DNA from: Prevotellaceae bacterium MN60
GTDB lineage: Bacteria; Bacteroidota; Bacteroidia; Bacteroidales; Bacteroidaceae
Assembly: GCA_900199555.1 (NCBI GenBank)
Contig: FZQZ01000002.1
Location: forward strand, 227,740-291,739
DNA length: 64,000 nucleotides
Reading direction: 5' to 3'
Below the pieces are notes generated by a model. That model was not told where the DNA came from. It did no database searches and saw only the letters and a list, made by a program, of their open reading frames with translations. This document shows, one piece after another, positions 33,356-42,400 of this stretch. The first letter of the stretch is position 1. Each line of letters starts with the position of its first letter. Made by a program: the position numbers and the translations under genes.

Positions 33356-34159
33356 TTACTGTTTTTCCACTGTCACATTGTAGCGATAGACCTTGCCATT
33401 AGCAAAATTTATAATATCATCGGGATTTTTGTAATAGGTATCAGTACCTATCTTAGCGGTAAAGTACACAGGACTCCAGCCTATGAACTCAACAGCCACA
33501 TAAATTGAAGATTGTGGTGATGAAATGGTTGCTATAGAGGTATTGGCACCATTAGAAACCCGTAACTCGGTAATTTGGTCGGTGATATCATTGCCAGTGG
33601 CACTATCTTTGAACTTGAGTACGAAGATTGACATTTGGGGAGACAGAACCATCGAGCCTGGCAAATTGTAACCATCTAAATTACCATTATATTGAGCATA
33701 CTCGACATTATTGGCCAGTGAGGCAAACGTGCCATCTTGGGCCTGGAAGCAAGCATAGTCGACAAATCCATTACCTCCTGCTCTCTCGGCTGGATAGATT
33801 ACACGACATCCAATGTTTTCCTGAGGGTCAGTCAGTATCACTGTGAAACTGGCAGACTTGCCTCCATTTTGGATATCAGCAGCTGTTAATGCTTCACTTA
33901 CGGCTCTAACATATTTATCAGCTGTGTTTTTATAACGAACTGAAATCTTATCGCCAACTACAAAGGTCTTTGTCCAATTTGCATTGAGCGCACGTGTAGC
34001 GTCAGAATCAGCCATATTGACGGTAACCTTTGAGGTTACAACATGATGAGGTGCCTGAGAAAGCTCCATATTGTCGTCATCGTTGCTGCAAGCAGTAGTC
34101 AGGAAACCAGCCACCACAGTGAGGGCAGCCATGCTAAGATATCTAAAAGTCTTTTCCAT
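33356..34159 (-). CDS. Fimbrillin-family lipoprotein
   Basis: A 267-residue surface lipoprotein. ATG 34159 opens MEKTFRYLSMAALTVVAGFL and a lipobox ending TTAC (TTACSNDDDN). The mature part matches the fimbrillin (Mfa2/FimA-like) N-terminal domain, with RALNANWTKTFVVGDKISVR, then a beta sandwich ending NFANGKVYRYNVTVEKQ. Such proteins form or anchor fimbriae in Bacteroidales, usually after processing by an Arg-specific protease. A longer in-frame start upstream overlaps a small gene and is rejected. It is transcribed after that small gene and the phosphohexose mutase. Confidence 0.85.
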   Translation of the reverse strand: MEKTFRYLSMAALTVVAGFLTTACSNDDDNMELSQAPHHVVTSKVTVNMADSDATRALNANWTKTFVVGDKISVRYKNTADKYVRAVSEALTAADIQNGGKSASFTVILTDPQENIGCRVIYPAERAGGNGFVDYACFQAQDGTFASLANNVEYAQYNGNLDGYNLPGSMVLSPQMSIFVLKFKDSATGNDITDQITELRVSNGANTSIATISSPQSSIYVAVEFIGWSPVYFTAKIGTDTYYKNPDDIINFANGKVYRYNVTVEKQ

Positions 34160-34199
34160 TGTTTCTAATTGTTTTTTAATTGTTAGGGTTACCATAGTG

Positions 34200-34370
34200 T
34201 TAAAGGTCGGAATCATTGATGACAACGTCCTCCATGTCGAACTCTCTCGATAAGTCTTGTTCTGGTTGTACATCGTAATCAGGCAACATGCTACCTGCTA
34301 GCAACTGTGCACAACTGGAAAGGTTGACTACTTGCACTACTGGCGTCTCATAAACTCTCATTTTTTTCAT
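34200..34370 (-). CDS. 56-residue conserved-type small protein upstream of fimbrillin
   Basis: Reads MKKMRVYETPVVQVVNLSSC at the N-terminus and ends DLSREFDMEDVVINDSDL. Bacteroidales genomes often carry such short acidic-tailed proteins beginning MKK.Y..P.. just before exported-protein genes; function unknown. Its start overlaps the stop of the mutase gene by 4 bp and it lies 40 bp before the fimbrillin start, so all three are probably co-transcribed. Confidence 0.65.
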   Translation of the reverse strand: MKKMRVYETPVVQVVNLSSCAQLLAGSMLPDYDVQPEQDLSREFDMEDVVINDSDL

Positions 34371-35815
34371 AATGCTTGTGATGTTCTAAAATTATGTGAT
34401 ATTAAGTTATTGTTTAATCCAAATTTATTAAGTACCAAGTCTTTCTGCATATCGTAGAAGAAATGCATGAGTTCATTGCCCAGATTGTCGGCCTGCTCGA
34501 TGGACTGCGCCTCACTATAGACACGCACCACAGGCTCGGTGTTAGACTTGCGAAGATGTACCCAACGGTCAGGGAAATCAATCTTCAGACCATCAGTCTC
34601 ACTGATATGGGCACTCTTGTCCTTTGAAAAGCGGTCTTTCACCTTCTTGAGAATAGCATCAACATCTGTGTCGGGGTTGAGGTCGATAGAGTTCTTGGCT
34701 ATCTGATAGTCGGGGAAAGTGGCTCGCAACTGGCTAACGGTGCACTGCCTTTGAGCAAGACTGCTAAGGAATAGGGCAATGCCTACCAAGGCATCGCGAC
34801 CATAGTGGCACTCAGGATAGATGACGCCGCCATTGCCATCGCCTCCGATAATAGCACCCACCTCTTTCATCTCAGCTGTAATATTCGCTTCACCAACGGC
34901 AGAGGGATAATAGAGAGCACCTCGCTGCAGAGTAACATCACGCAAGGCACGAGTGCCACAGAGATTACTAACAGTGTTGCCTGGCGTATGGCTGAGCACA
35001 TAGTCTGCCACACTGACGAGGGTGTATTCTTCGCCAAACATCGTACCGTCTTCGCAGATGAATGCCAGTCGGTCTACATCGGAGTCAACAACAATACCAA
35101 GATCGAAGTGTTCTTGCTTCATGCGACCGATAATTCCCAGCAGATTGTTCTCTGTGGGTTCTGGTTTATGGGCAAAGACGCCCGTGCATTCACCATTCAG
35201 AATCTCATAGTCTACACCGAGAGCTTGAAACAGCTGGGGAAGGATGATGCCACCAACAGAATTGATGGTATCTACACAGACGCGGAACTTTCGCTGGCGA
35301 ATGGCATCGACATCTACTAACTTCAGATTTAAGACGGCATCGATGTGGCGCTGGTTGAAGGTCTCGTCGATAGAGAGTTGGCCTAGTTGGTTGACTTCAC
35401 TATAGGAGAAATTTCCGGATTCGGCAAGTGCTATCAGCTCTTTTGCATCGTAAGGCATGAGAAATTCGCCCTCACGATTAAGCAACTTTAAGCCGTTCCA
35501 CTGGCTATGGTGGTGGGAGGCTGTAACGACAATGCCACCATCAGCACCAGTCATGCGTACAGCAAGTTCAGTGGTAGGAGTGCTAGCATAGCCGATATCA
35601 ATGACATCATAACCCATGCCCATGAGTGTGCCTACAACAATGTTGCGCACCATCAGTCCCGACATACGACCGTCGCGGCCTACCACCATCTTTCTGCCAT
35701 GAACATATTGAGCGAAGGCAGAGGTAAGTTTGACGATGTCAAGGGGATTCAGCGTATCGCCAGGGCGCCCACCAATGGTGCCATAGATTCCTGAAATGGA
35801 TTTGATAAGTGTCAT
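34367..35815 (-). CDS. Phosphoglucosamine mutase-like phosphohexomutase
   Basis: A 482-residue alpha-D-phosphohexomutase, most likely GlmM, interconverting glucosamine-6- and -1-phosphate for peptidoglycan and LPS. The catalytic serine is in VVTASHHHSQWNGLK; the metal loop is VVDSDVDRLAFI (usual DPDxDR has Ser in place of Pro); the sugar loop is GGDGNGGVIYPE; and the phosphate-binding loop is RKSNTEPVVRVY. The variation in the metal loop keeps all three Asp. The last 20 residues extend beyond the usual end and overlap the small gene downstream. The operon with a fimbrillin is unusual for a housekeeping enzyme. Confidence 0.9.
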   Translation of the reverse strand: MTLIKSISGIYGTIGGRPGDTLNPLDIVKLTSAFAQYVHGRKMVVGRDGRMSGLMVRNIVVGTLMGMGYDVIDIGYASTPTTELAVRMTGADGGIVVTASHHHSQWNGLKLLNREGEFLMPYDAKELIALAESGNFSYSEVNQLGQLSIDETFNQRHIDAVLNLKLVDVDAIRQRKFRVCVDTINSVGGIILPQLFQALGVDYEILNGECTGVFAHKPEPTENNLLGIIGRMKQEHFDLGIVVDSDVDRLAFICEDGTMFGEEYTLVSVADYVLSHTPGNTVSNLCGTRALRDVTLQRGALYYPSAVGEANITAEMKEVGAIIGGDGNGGVIYPECHYGRDALVGIALFLSSLAQRQCTVSQLRATFPDYQIAKNSIDLNPDTDVDAILKKVKDRFSKDKSAHISETDGLKIDFPDRWVHLRKSNTEPVVRVYSEAQSIEQADNLGNELMHFFYDMQKDLVLNKFGLNNNLISHNFRTSQAL

Positions 35816-35861
35816 ATGGTTTTAAGTGTGTATTATTATATAGTGATATGGTTGCTTTATT

Positions 35862-35875
35862 TGTGTGTGTGTGTG
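35862..35875. repeat. (TG)7 dinucleotide tract
   Basis: Seven TG units in the 63-bp gap between the AraC-type gene and the mutase gene. Such tracts can slip; any effect on expression is unknown. Confidence 0.8.
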
Positions 35876-35878
35876 GAA

Positions 35879-36784
35879 TTATTCGTCTTCGTTGTTATTC
35901 TGATAATTCACGCGATACTCCATAGGTGTCATTCCTGAGTGCTCTTTGAAATACTTGCCGAAGAAGGAGGCATTGGGGAATTGCAAGTCGTCGGAAATCT
36001 GCTGCATTGTCATGTCGGTAAAACGCAGACGGTTCTCGATAGCTTGGAGTGTGAAGAAATGAACCATCTCACTGGGGCGCCTATTCATAGTCTCCATCAA
36101 CAGTTTTGAGAGGTATTTAGGAGTGACATGCAGCATCTTGGCAAACTCATCGACGCGACGTATGCGACCATCGCTCTGCTCTACCAGTTGCATAAAGCGG
36201 TCGGCAAGTTTCTTGCCATGCAGACCAGTATCGCCAAAAGCATTATCACCCTTGGTTCGTTGTTCTCCTCTACGCAGCACAGAAAGCGTCTCTAAGAGGA
36301 TGGTGCTGACAATGGAGCGCACGATGTCGGGATAGAGCACCAAAGAGCTGTTGCGCATGTGATGGCTGAGCTGCTGAAAGTAAGAATCGAACAGTGCAAC
36401 ATCAGTATCGGATAGTGACGCCTTGGGATTCTGCTTCAATAGCTGCACGTCGGCAAGGCTGCTTTTAGTGAACATGTTCATGTTCCACATTTCGCCACGA
36501 GAGAACCATACTTGGCGACAATTGAAGTCGGGAGTAGACATAAACTTCTCCACAACAGAACGTACCATATAGAGAAATAGGTCATTCTTGTTCAGCTGAA
36601 TGGTCTGACCGTCATACTCGAACTGGGCAGCTCCTGCCGTGCAGATAACAATGATACCATGGTCCATAGGTTTTATTCTGCCAGCAGGCATACCGCCAAA
36701 GCGATCCACCAGCACCAACTCGTCGCTATCACCCATGCGAAGAGTTCCTGCTCCCTTTCTTGGTTTGAACTCAAAAATATCCAT
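35879..36784 (-). CDS. AraC-family regulator with an N-terminal cupin-like sensor
   Basis: A 301-residue regulator. The N-terminal half (EYDGQTIQLNKNDLFLYMV region) is a cupin-like effector domain, and the C-terminal hundred residues are the AraC DNA-binding domain: VDEFAKMLHVTPKYLSKLLM then MTMQQISDDLQFPNASFFGK and YFKEHSGMTPMEYR. I use ATG 36784; the longer frame to 36922 passes through the promoter. Related Bacteroidetes proteins control nearby transport or surface genes. Upstream of the mutase/fimbrillin genes, it may regulate them. Confidence 0.9.
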   Translation of the reverse strand: MDIFEFKPRKGAGTLRMGDSDELVLVDRFGGMPAGRIKPMDHGIIVICTAGAAQFEYDGQTIQLNKNDLFLYMVRSVVEKFMSTPDFNCRQVWFSRGEMWNMNMFTKSSLADVQLLKQNPKASLSDTDVALFDSYFQQLSHHMRNSSLVLYPDIVRSIVSTILLETLSVLRRGEQRTKGDNAFGDTGLHGKKLADRFMQLVEQSDGRIRRVDEFAKMLHVTPKYLSKLLMETMNRRPSEMVHFFTLQAIENRLRFTDMTMQQISDDLQFPNASFFGKYFKEHSGMTPMEYRVNYQNNNEDE

Positions 36785-36812
36785 AATGTTCTGTTCTTCT
36801 CTTTTTCGGATG

Positions 36813-36915
36813 CAAAAGTAGACATAAAAAACGAAAAAACTATGTTCAATAAGTAACATTATATGTTCGACATGTATCATCGGTATTTTTAATTCGAAAA
36901 GTATGTGTATCTTTG
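36813..36915. promoter_or_regulatory. Divergent -7 elements and a possible operator
   Basis: TACTTTTG on the minus strand (36813-36820) for the AraC-type gene, and TATCTTTG on the plus strand (36908-36915) for the exported protein at 36952. Between them TGTTCAATAAGTAACATTA and a second ATGTTCGACATGT form partly repeated, partly palindromic ATGTT motifs that could bind the regulator. Confidence 0.5.
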
Positions 36916-36951
36916 CAACCAAAAATAAATAAGTAATCTATATTATATATA

Positions 36952-38157
36952 ATGAAACCATTTATTTACCTATCTCTTGCAGCAATGCTGCTAACTGGAA
37001 CAGCCTCTATGCAGGCACAAAACAAGACCAAAGCCAAGACACAGGCAAAGGCTAAGAGTCAGAAAACAAGCAATAAAGCGACCACAAAGTCGACAGCAAA
37101 GATACTATATGTGGAGCCAGAAGACCGTAACTATGCACAGAATCTGGGTGGCCACATGTTTTGGGACTATACAGCCAGAGAAGGTAATGCCTTGCTAACA
37201 GACTGGAAGATAAGCAAAGAGGATTATAAAAAGATGGTAGAAAAGTACACTTATAAGACTTTTGAGGAGGCCTATAAGAATCTGCCTGTGCTGCCCGATC
37301 CATCGCAAGTTGATACACGTGAAAAGATGACAGAATACTCAGCAGGCGAATTAAAGGCACGCGTTGAAGCCGTTGATAACTATGAGCCAGAACCTGAGTT
37401 GAAAACAGAAAGTGACAGATTTAATAAAATCATGATGGATAATGCCAAGAAGGCACGCAAAGGACAGCCTTTCGACACCCTCTTTGTAGACAAGAAGTGG
37501 CCACAATATAATAAGGTGTTGGATAAAATGAAGGCTGCATGCACAAAGTTCTACGATTTAGATAGAGACATTGTACATTATAACGAGACGCCAGATCATG
37601 ACAGAGGATGCTGGCTGCTCGAGAAGCAAGGTGGTGCGCCTCGTTTCTACTTTAACATCTATTCGCCACTGGTAAAGCAGATAATTAAAGAGTGGTTTGG
37701 CTCTGACGAGTGTAAGCGTGTGCAGGTCATAGAGGACGAATTGCGTGCACGTGTGGCCGCTGAAAATCCCAAGAAAACACCTGACTGGTTTGTGGAGGGT
37801 CGCAAGCGTGAGGCAGAGATTGTGGCTGAATACAACCGTAAGCTTTTACAGCGCTGGATGCAGAAATCGCCAGCATCGCTCTTGGCAGAATATAAAGCAG
37901 CTATGCTCAAGCTGATAGCATGGAACAAAGAGGTAGAGGCCATCCGTGGTAATGATCCTATAACAAAAGAATACATTTCTGCACGCTGGTCGGTAAGAGA
38001 AGGTATAAAATCGCTGTTCCATGAATATCTTTACCTGATGGATCTCTCAGACTTACCACTTGTACGCACACCAAAGACACAGGAAGGCGCCAAGAAGTTT
38101 AAGCTGGAAGATTCGCCCTGGAAGCTGTCATATCCTTATAATATAAGAAGAGAATAA
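36952..38157 (+). CDS. Exported protein of unknown function, DUF5715-like
   Basis: A 401-residue exported protein. Signal MKPFIYLSLAAMLLTGTASM (cleavage probably after MQA) is followed by a lysine-rich stretch (NKTKAKTQAKAKSQKTSNKA) and a mixed, mostly helical domain with KKARKGQPFDTLFVDKKWPQ and NIYSPLVKQIIKEWFGSDEC. Length and layout recall DUF5715-type Bacteroidetes proteins but I cannot confirm it. It has its own promoter and is followed by a lipoprotein gene 40 bp on. Confidence 0.7.
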   Translation: MKPFIYLSLAAMLLTGTASMQAQNKTKAKTQAKAKSQKTSNKATTKSTAKILYVEPEDRNYAQNLGGHMFWDYTAREGNALLTDWKISKEDYKKMVEKYTYKTFEEAYKNLPVLPDPSQVDTREKMTEYSAGELKARVEAVDNYEPEPELKTESDRFNKIMMDNAKKARKGQPFDTLFVDKKWPQYNKVLDKMKAACTKFYDLDRDIVHYNETPDHDRGCWLLEKQGGAPRFYFNIYSPLVKQIIKEWFGSDECKRVQVIEDELRARVAAENPKKTPDWFVEGRKREAEIVAEYNRKLLQRWMQKSPASLLAEYKAAMLKLIAWNKEVEAIRGNDPITKEYISARWSVREGIKSLFHEYLYLMDLSDLPLVRTPKTQEGAKKFKLEDSPWKLSYPYNIRRE

Positions 38158-38164
38158 TCAACAT

Positions 38165-38192
38165 AACTAATAATTCACAATTAACAATTTAA
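38165..38192 (+). repeat. Heptanucleotide array, AATTAAC type
   Basis: AACTAAT, AATTCAC, AATTAAC, AATTTAA: four 7-bp units between two exported-protein genes. Confidence 0.65.
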
Positions 38193-38197
38193 ACTTT

Positions 38198-38788
38198 ATG
38201 AAAACAGTGTTCAATTACACAAGAATCATGTTCGTTGCCATGGCTGCCATGGCGGTATTCACCAGCTGCACAAAAAACGAGGACGACTATATCGCCTCAA
38301 GTCTGCGTAGCAGCGACTGGCAAGGTAAGATTACAGAATATTATCAGAATCGCTGGGGCATTAATGGCTCAGAATATTCTACCGTGATGGGCTTTGAGTC
38401 GAAAGATTATCACTACACCAGTGGAAGAGGCTATGAGCTGGACTACAAGACCTCTTCACCCAAAGAGAACTATGCCTTCTGTACCTTTAAGTGGTTTATC
38501 GTAGATGGCGACATCACCATCATCTATGACGACGACAAGTGGAATCCCACATATATCGTAGACTACCAGTTGAGAGGCAACAGCTTCTATGGCTATATCT
38601 ACAACGCTTCTGACCGTAGAATTCAGTTCGATTTGGAGAAGACCACATTTACAGAATGGGACTACTACAGAAAGCATGGTTCACGCTATCTGAACTCAGA
38701 CTATTATTACGCTCCCAAGCTAAATAATAAGGAAGGAGTTAGTATAGCCAAAGGTATCTTCGCTGACATTCTGAATAAGAAGAAATAA
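38198..38788 (+). CDS. Lipoprotein of unknown function
   Basis: A 196-residue exported lipoprotein. Signal MKTVFNYTRIMFVAMAAMAV and lipobox FTSCTKNEDD. The mature part is beta-rich with many Tyr (ITEYYQNRWGINGSEYSTV, DYQLRGNSFYGYIYN), like small lipocalin-type lipoproteins of Bacteroidetes; no family is certain. It follows the 401-residue exported protein and is closed by a terminator. Confidence 0.75.
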   Translation: MKTVFNYTRIMFVAMAAMAVFTSCTKNEDDYIASSLRSSDWQGKITEYYQNRWGINGSEYSTVMGFESKDYHYTSGRGYELDYKTSSPKENYAFCTFKWFIVDGDITIIYDDDKWNPTYIVDYQLRGNSFYGYIYNASDRRIQFDLEKTTFTEWDYYRKHGSRYLNSDYYYAPKLNNKEGVSIAKGIFADILNKKK

Positions 38789-38805
38789 AAAAGTAAAATA
38801 GTAAG

Positions 38806-38843
38806 AAAAAGGGAGTAAATCGTTTGAGATTTGCTCCTTTTTT
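38806..38843 (+). terminator. Intrinsic terminator
   Basis: GGAGTAAATC pairs with GATTTGCTCC (one T-G pair) around a 6-nt loop, flanked by A and T runs. It lies 17 bp after the lipoprotein stop. Confidence 0.8.
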
Positions 38844-38845
38844 AT

Positions 38846-38853
38846 TATTTTTG
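38846..38853 (+). promoter_or_regulatory. -7 element for the FemAB/GNAT-like gene
   Basis: TATTTTTG, 5 bp before ATG 38859; the leader would be very short or nearly leaderless. Confidence 0.45.
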
Positions 38854-38858
38854 CAGCC

Positions 38859-39851
38859 ATGAAAGTCACCATACATACAGATACCACTACCCTGCCCGCT
38901 CTACCTCATGGCAGCTATTTCCACAGCCGTGAACTGATGGAGCTATGTATGCGCACGCCGCGCCACAAGCCGTATATGGCAGTGGTGACCGACGACAACG
39001 GAGAGGCAATAGCCAACTTGCTGGCAGTAGTGCGATATAAATATGTATGGATGATACCTCAACTGCATAGACATGTGCGGATTTTAGGAGAAGGAACATA
39101 CAGCGACAAGGCTGACTTCGGCACATCACCCACTGGTCTATCGAAGAATATGGTATTTTCGATGATGCTCGACGCGCTGACACGCAGGTTGCAAGGACGC
39201 ACACTATATATGGAGGTGAGCCACCTGAGTCAGAAGATGTTTGGATATGCACCACTCAGGGCTGCAGGCTATTTTCCCGTACGCTGGATGAGCATACACA
39301 ACTCTCACCACTCGCATGCGCCCGAAGAGCGCATCAACGAGCGACAACTACAGCGCATAGAGGCGGCAATGGCTCGAGGCATAGAGACGCACGTGGTAAA
39401 GAGCGAGGAAGACTATAAAAGTCTCTTCCGATTATTGCATCGTCACTACTGGTTTAAGCCTCGAAAATTTATCCCTTCAGACGACTTCTTCAAGGGGCTG
39501 CAAGAGGCTGGACACTGCAAGATGTTGCTGACCACCTATAAGGGAAAAACACTGGGATGTGCCATCTATGTTTACTCTGATGGCGATGCCTACCTATGGT
39601 ATTCAGCATCAAGAAGAAAGAGTTATGCTTCGCTACACCCAAATGCAGTAACATTCTGGAATACTATTCGTTATACTTACAAAGAAAACTGCCAACACAT
39701 CCGCTTTATGGACGTAGGACTACCCTTTAGTCGTAACCCTTATCGCGACTTTATCCTCAGTTTTGGAGGTAAAGAGGTAAGCACCTTCCGCTGGTTCCGC
39801 ACCCGTTCTCAATGGCTCAACAAATTGGCATCGTGGATGTGGAGGGAATAA
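38859..39851 (+). CDS. FemAB/GNAT-like acyltransferase
   Basis: A 330-residue protein with a tandem GNAT-type fold as in FemAB and BioF2-like proteins. The C-terminal half has TYKGKTLGCAIYVYSDGDAY then LWYSASRRKSYASLHPNAVT, and ends with GKEVSTFRWFRTRSQWLNKL. Family members transfer amino acids or acyl groups in cell-envelope synthesis; the precise substrate is unknown. No signal peptide. It is followed 76 bp on by a TonB-dependent receptor gene, with a heptamer array between. Confidence 0.8.
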   Translation: MKVTIHTDTTTLPALPHGSYFHSRELMELCMRTPRHKPYMAVVTDDNGEAIANLLAVVRYKYVWMIPQLHRHVRILGEGTYSDKADFGTSPTGLSKNMVFSMMLDALTRRLQGRTLYMEVSHLSQKMFGYAPLRAAGYFPVRWMSIHNSHHSHAPEERINERQLQRIEAAMARGIETHVVKSEEDYKSLFRLLHRHYWFKPRKFIPSDDFFKGLQEAGHCKMLLTTYKGKTLGCAIYVYSDGDAYLWYSASRRKSYASLHPNAVTFWNTIRYTYKENCQHIRFMDVGLPFSRNPYRDFILSFGGKEVSTFRWFRTRSQWLNKLASWMWRE

Positions 39852-39860
39852 CGCTTCGCT

Positions 39861-39895
39861 AGTGATTAGAGAATAGAGAATAGTGAATAGTTATA
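39861..39895 (+). repeat. Heptanucleotide array, AGAGAAT type
   Basis: AGTGATT, AGAGAAT, AGAGAAT, AGTGAAT, AGTTATA. It is the same consensus as the array at 22475-22509. Confidence 0.85.
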
Positions 39896-39927
39896 ATAAA
39901 CGGAGGAAAAATGCGTTATTATATACA

Positions 39928-42321
39928 ATGAACGCAAGAAGATACGTAATAACAACGATACTACTGCTCGTAGCCATCATGATGAAGGCACAGCAGTTTA
40001 CTCTCTCAGGCAAGGTAAGCGACCAAGATGGCAATGCCATCGAATTGGCCACCGTATCGTGCCTGGAACAGGGTGCCGTAACGATGGCAGACCTAAAAGG
40101 CGAATACTCACTGAAGTTGCACTCCGCCGACTCGGTGGTAGTGAAATTCTCGATGGTGGGCTATCAGTCAAAGACGCGCGTACTACGCAACCCTAGAGGC
40201 AACCAGCGAATACTGATACAGTTACAGCCCATGGAGACCCTAAAAGAGGTGGTAGTAACGGAGCGCAGAAGACAGACCACAGGTACAGAACAGCTAGACG
40301 TAAAAAACATCAAGCAGACACCCTCCACCACCGGTAATGCCGTAGAAGAGATGGTACAGCAACAGGCTGGCGTATCAACACACAACGAACTATCATCACA
40401 GTACAACGTAAGAGGCGGCTCCTTCGACGAGAACTCCGTATATATCAACAACGTGGAGGTGTATCGTCCATTGCTGATTCGTAGTGGTCAGCAGGAGGGA
40501 CTGAGCATCATCAACAGTGATATGGTAGAGAAGATTGGCTTCTCGAGTGGTGGCTTCGAAGCAAAGTATGGCGACAAGATGTCGAGCACACTGGATATCC
40601 AGTATCGCAAGCCCACACAATGGGAGGCCAACGTACAGGCTTCACTGTTGGGCGCTGGCGTATTCGTAGGCTACGGGAACAAGAAATTTTCGATGAGTCA
40701 CGGCCTACGTTATAAAACCAACAAATACCTGCTAGGCTCGTTAGAAGAGAAGGGAGAATACAATCCAAACTTTCTTGATTACCAGACATATATCACCTAT
40801 CAGCTCAACGAAAGATGGAACTTAGATTTCATCGGTAACATCTCAGAGAACCACTACAATTTTAAGCCTACAGATAGAGAGACTTCGTTTGGTACGATGC
40901 AGAACGTGAAGACCTTCAAGGTGTACTTCGACGGACAGGAGCGCGACATTTTCCGCACCCTATTCGGCACCCTGCGACTAACGCGCAACTTCACCAAAAA
41001 CACCAAGGCAAGTCTGCTATTCTCTGCCTTCCACACCAAAGAGCAAGAGACCTACGATATACAAGGTCAATACTGGTTGGACGATACCAACTCGCAGGAG
41101 CAGTTGGGCGTGGGCACCTACATGGAGCATGCCCGCAACTATCTTACCGCCAACGTGGAGAGTGCCAAGCTCATGCTGAACCATAAGGCAGGGAAGCACG
41201 ACTGGGAAGCTGGTGTCACCCTGAAATGGGAAAAGATAGAGGAACAGGCTCGCGAATACGAGATGCGCGACAGTAGTGGTTACTCTATACCGCACTCTGC
41301 CAACCGTCTGGACCTCATCTATACCCTCAACTCAAAGAACACGATGAAGTCGACACGCATCGAGGGTTATCTGCAGGACACCTATCGCTTTACCACTCAC
41401 GGTGAGAAACCTTGGTACCTGACACTAAACTATGGCATCCGCATGGCCAACTGGAGTTATAACAAGGAGACCATCGTTTCGCCCCGAATATCGATAGCAG
41501 CTATCCCCTCATTCAACGAGGATATGACTTTCCGTTTCTCTACCGGTCTCTACTATCAGGCACCTTTCTACAAGGAACTGCGTGACACCACCAGTCAGAA
41601 CGGACAGACCATCGTGACACTGAACGAGAAAATCAAGAGTCAGCGAAGCATCCACTTTGTAGGTGCTTTCGACTATCGATTCCGCATGATGGATCGCCCC
41701 TTCCGCTTTACGGCAGAGGCTTATTATAAGTTACTGAACAATCTGGTGCCTTATAATGTGCAGAACATGAAGGTGGTATATTACGGCGAGAATATGGCAA
41801 GTGGTTATGCTTGCGGACTAGACCTGAAACTCTTCGGAGAGTTTGTACCTGGCACCGACTCATGGGTAACATTCTCGGTAATGTCAACACGTCAGAAGAT
41901 TCACGGTATCAGCGTACCTCTGCCCACCGACCAGCGTTGGGGTATCAACCTGCACTTTACCGACTATTTCCCAGGCACAGAGCGTTGGAAGATGACACTG
42001 CGACTGGCCTTTGCCGACGGACTGCCATTCGGTGCGCCACACCGCGGACTGGAATATCAACAATTCCGTGCGCCAGCCTACAAGCGTGCCGACATCGGCA
42101 TGAGCTATCTGGCATACGGAAATACTGATACGAAACACAAACCTCAACGTTCAACGTTCAACGTTCAACGCATCTGGCTTAGCCTTGATGGCCTCAACAT
42201 CTTCGGCATCTCTAATGTCAACAGCTATTACTGGGTGACAGATGTGACCAATTGCCAATTTGCGGTACCCAACTACCTGACAGGACGCCAAATCAATGCT
42301 AAAGTGCTTGTAGAGTTTTAA
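39928..42321 (+). CDS. TonB-dependent receptor with N-terminal CarboxypepD_reg-like domain
   Basis: A 797-residue outer-membrane receptor. Signal MNARRYVITTILLLVAIMMK then QQFTLSGKVSDQDGNAIELA, a carboxypeptidase-regulatory-like domain (about 22-105). The plug follows with VEEMVQQQAGVSTHNELSSQ and YNVRGGSFDENSVYINNVE (TonB plug motifs). The rest is a 22-strand barrel. ATG 39928 is chosen over a GTG frame starting in the heptamer array. A short heptamer array (42145-42172) lies in frame in a loop. No SusD partner is next to it, so its ligand (iron complex, cobalamin or other) is unknown. Confidence 0.92.
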   Translation: MNARRYVITTILLLVAIMMKAQQFTLSGKVSDQDGNAIELATVSCLEQGAVTMADLKGEYSLKLHSADSVVVKFSMVGYQSKTRVLRNPRGNQRILIQLQPMETLKEVVVTERRRQTTGTEQLDVKNIKQTPSTTGNAVEEMVQQQAGVSTHNELSSQYNVRGGSFDENSVYINNVEVYRPLLIRSGQQEGLSIINSDMVEKIGFSSGGFEAKYGDKMSSTLDIQYRKPTQWEANVQASLLGAGVFVGYGNKKFSMSHGLRYKTNKYLLGSLEEKGEYNPNFLDYQTYITYQLNERWNLDFIGNISENHYNFKPTDRETSFGTMQNVKTFKVYFDGQERDIFRTLFGTLRLTRNFTKNTKASLLFSAFHTKEQETYDIQGQYWLDDTNSQEQLGVGTYMEHARNYLTANVESAKLMLNHKAGKHDWEAGVTLKWEKIEEQAREYEMRDSSGYSIPHSANRLDLIYTLNSKNTMKSTRIEGYLQDTYRFTTHGEKPWYLTLNYGIRMANWSYNKETIVSPRISIAAIPSFNEDMTFRFSTGLYYQAPFYKELRDTTSQNGQTIVTLNEKIKSQRSIHFVGAFDYRFRMMDRPFRFTAEAYYKLLNNLVPYNVQNMKVVYYGENMASGYACGLDLKLFGEFVPGTDSWVTFSVMSTRQKIHGISVPLPTDQRWGINLHFTDYFPGTERWKMTLRLAFADGLPFGAPHRGLEYQQFRAPAYKRADIGMSYLAYGNTDTKHKPQRSTFNVQRIWLSLDGLNIFGISNVNSYYWVTDVTNCQFAVPNYLTGRQINAKVLVEF
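42145..42172 (+). repeat. Heptanucleotide array inside the receptor gene
   Basis: CAACGTT three times and CAACGCA; encodes part of PQRSTFNVQRIW, probably a surface-exposed loop or turn. Confidence 0.9.
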
Positions 42322-42336
42322 TAATCTTTAATTTGT

Positions 42337-42367
42337 TTTGTTCTTCCCTCTACTTTTCGTATCTTTG
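42337..42367 (+). promoter_or_regulatory. Promoter of the methylmalonyl-CoA decarboxylase operon
   Basis: TTTG at 42337-42340 and TATCTTTG at 42360-42367, 19 bp apart: a near-consensus Bacteroidetes promoter 34 bp upstream of the epimerase ATG. Confidence 0.8.
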
Positions 42368-42400
42368 CATGAAATTTGAACCTCTTAACAAAGAACGAAT

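Noticed and set aside
35879..36922. AraC regulator starting at 36922
   Set aside because: The extension contains the -7 element and hydrophobic residues unlike the cupin domain.
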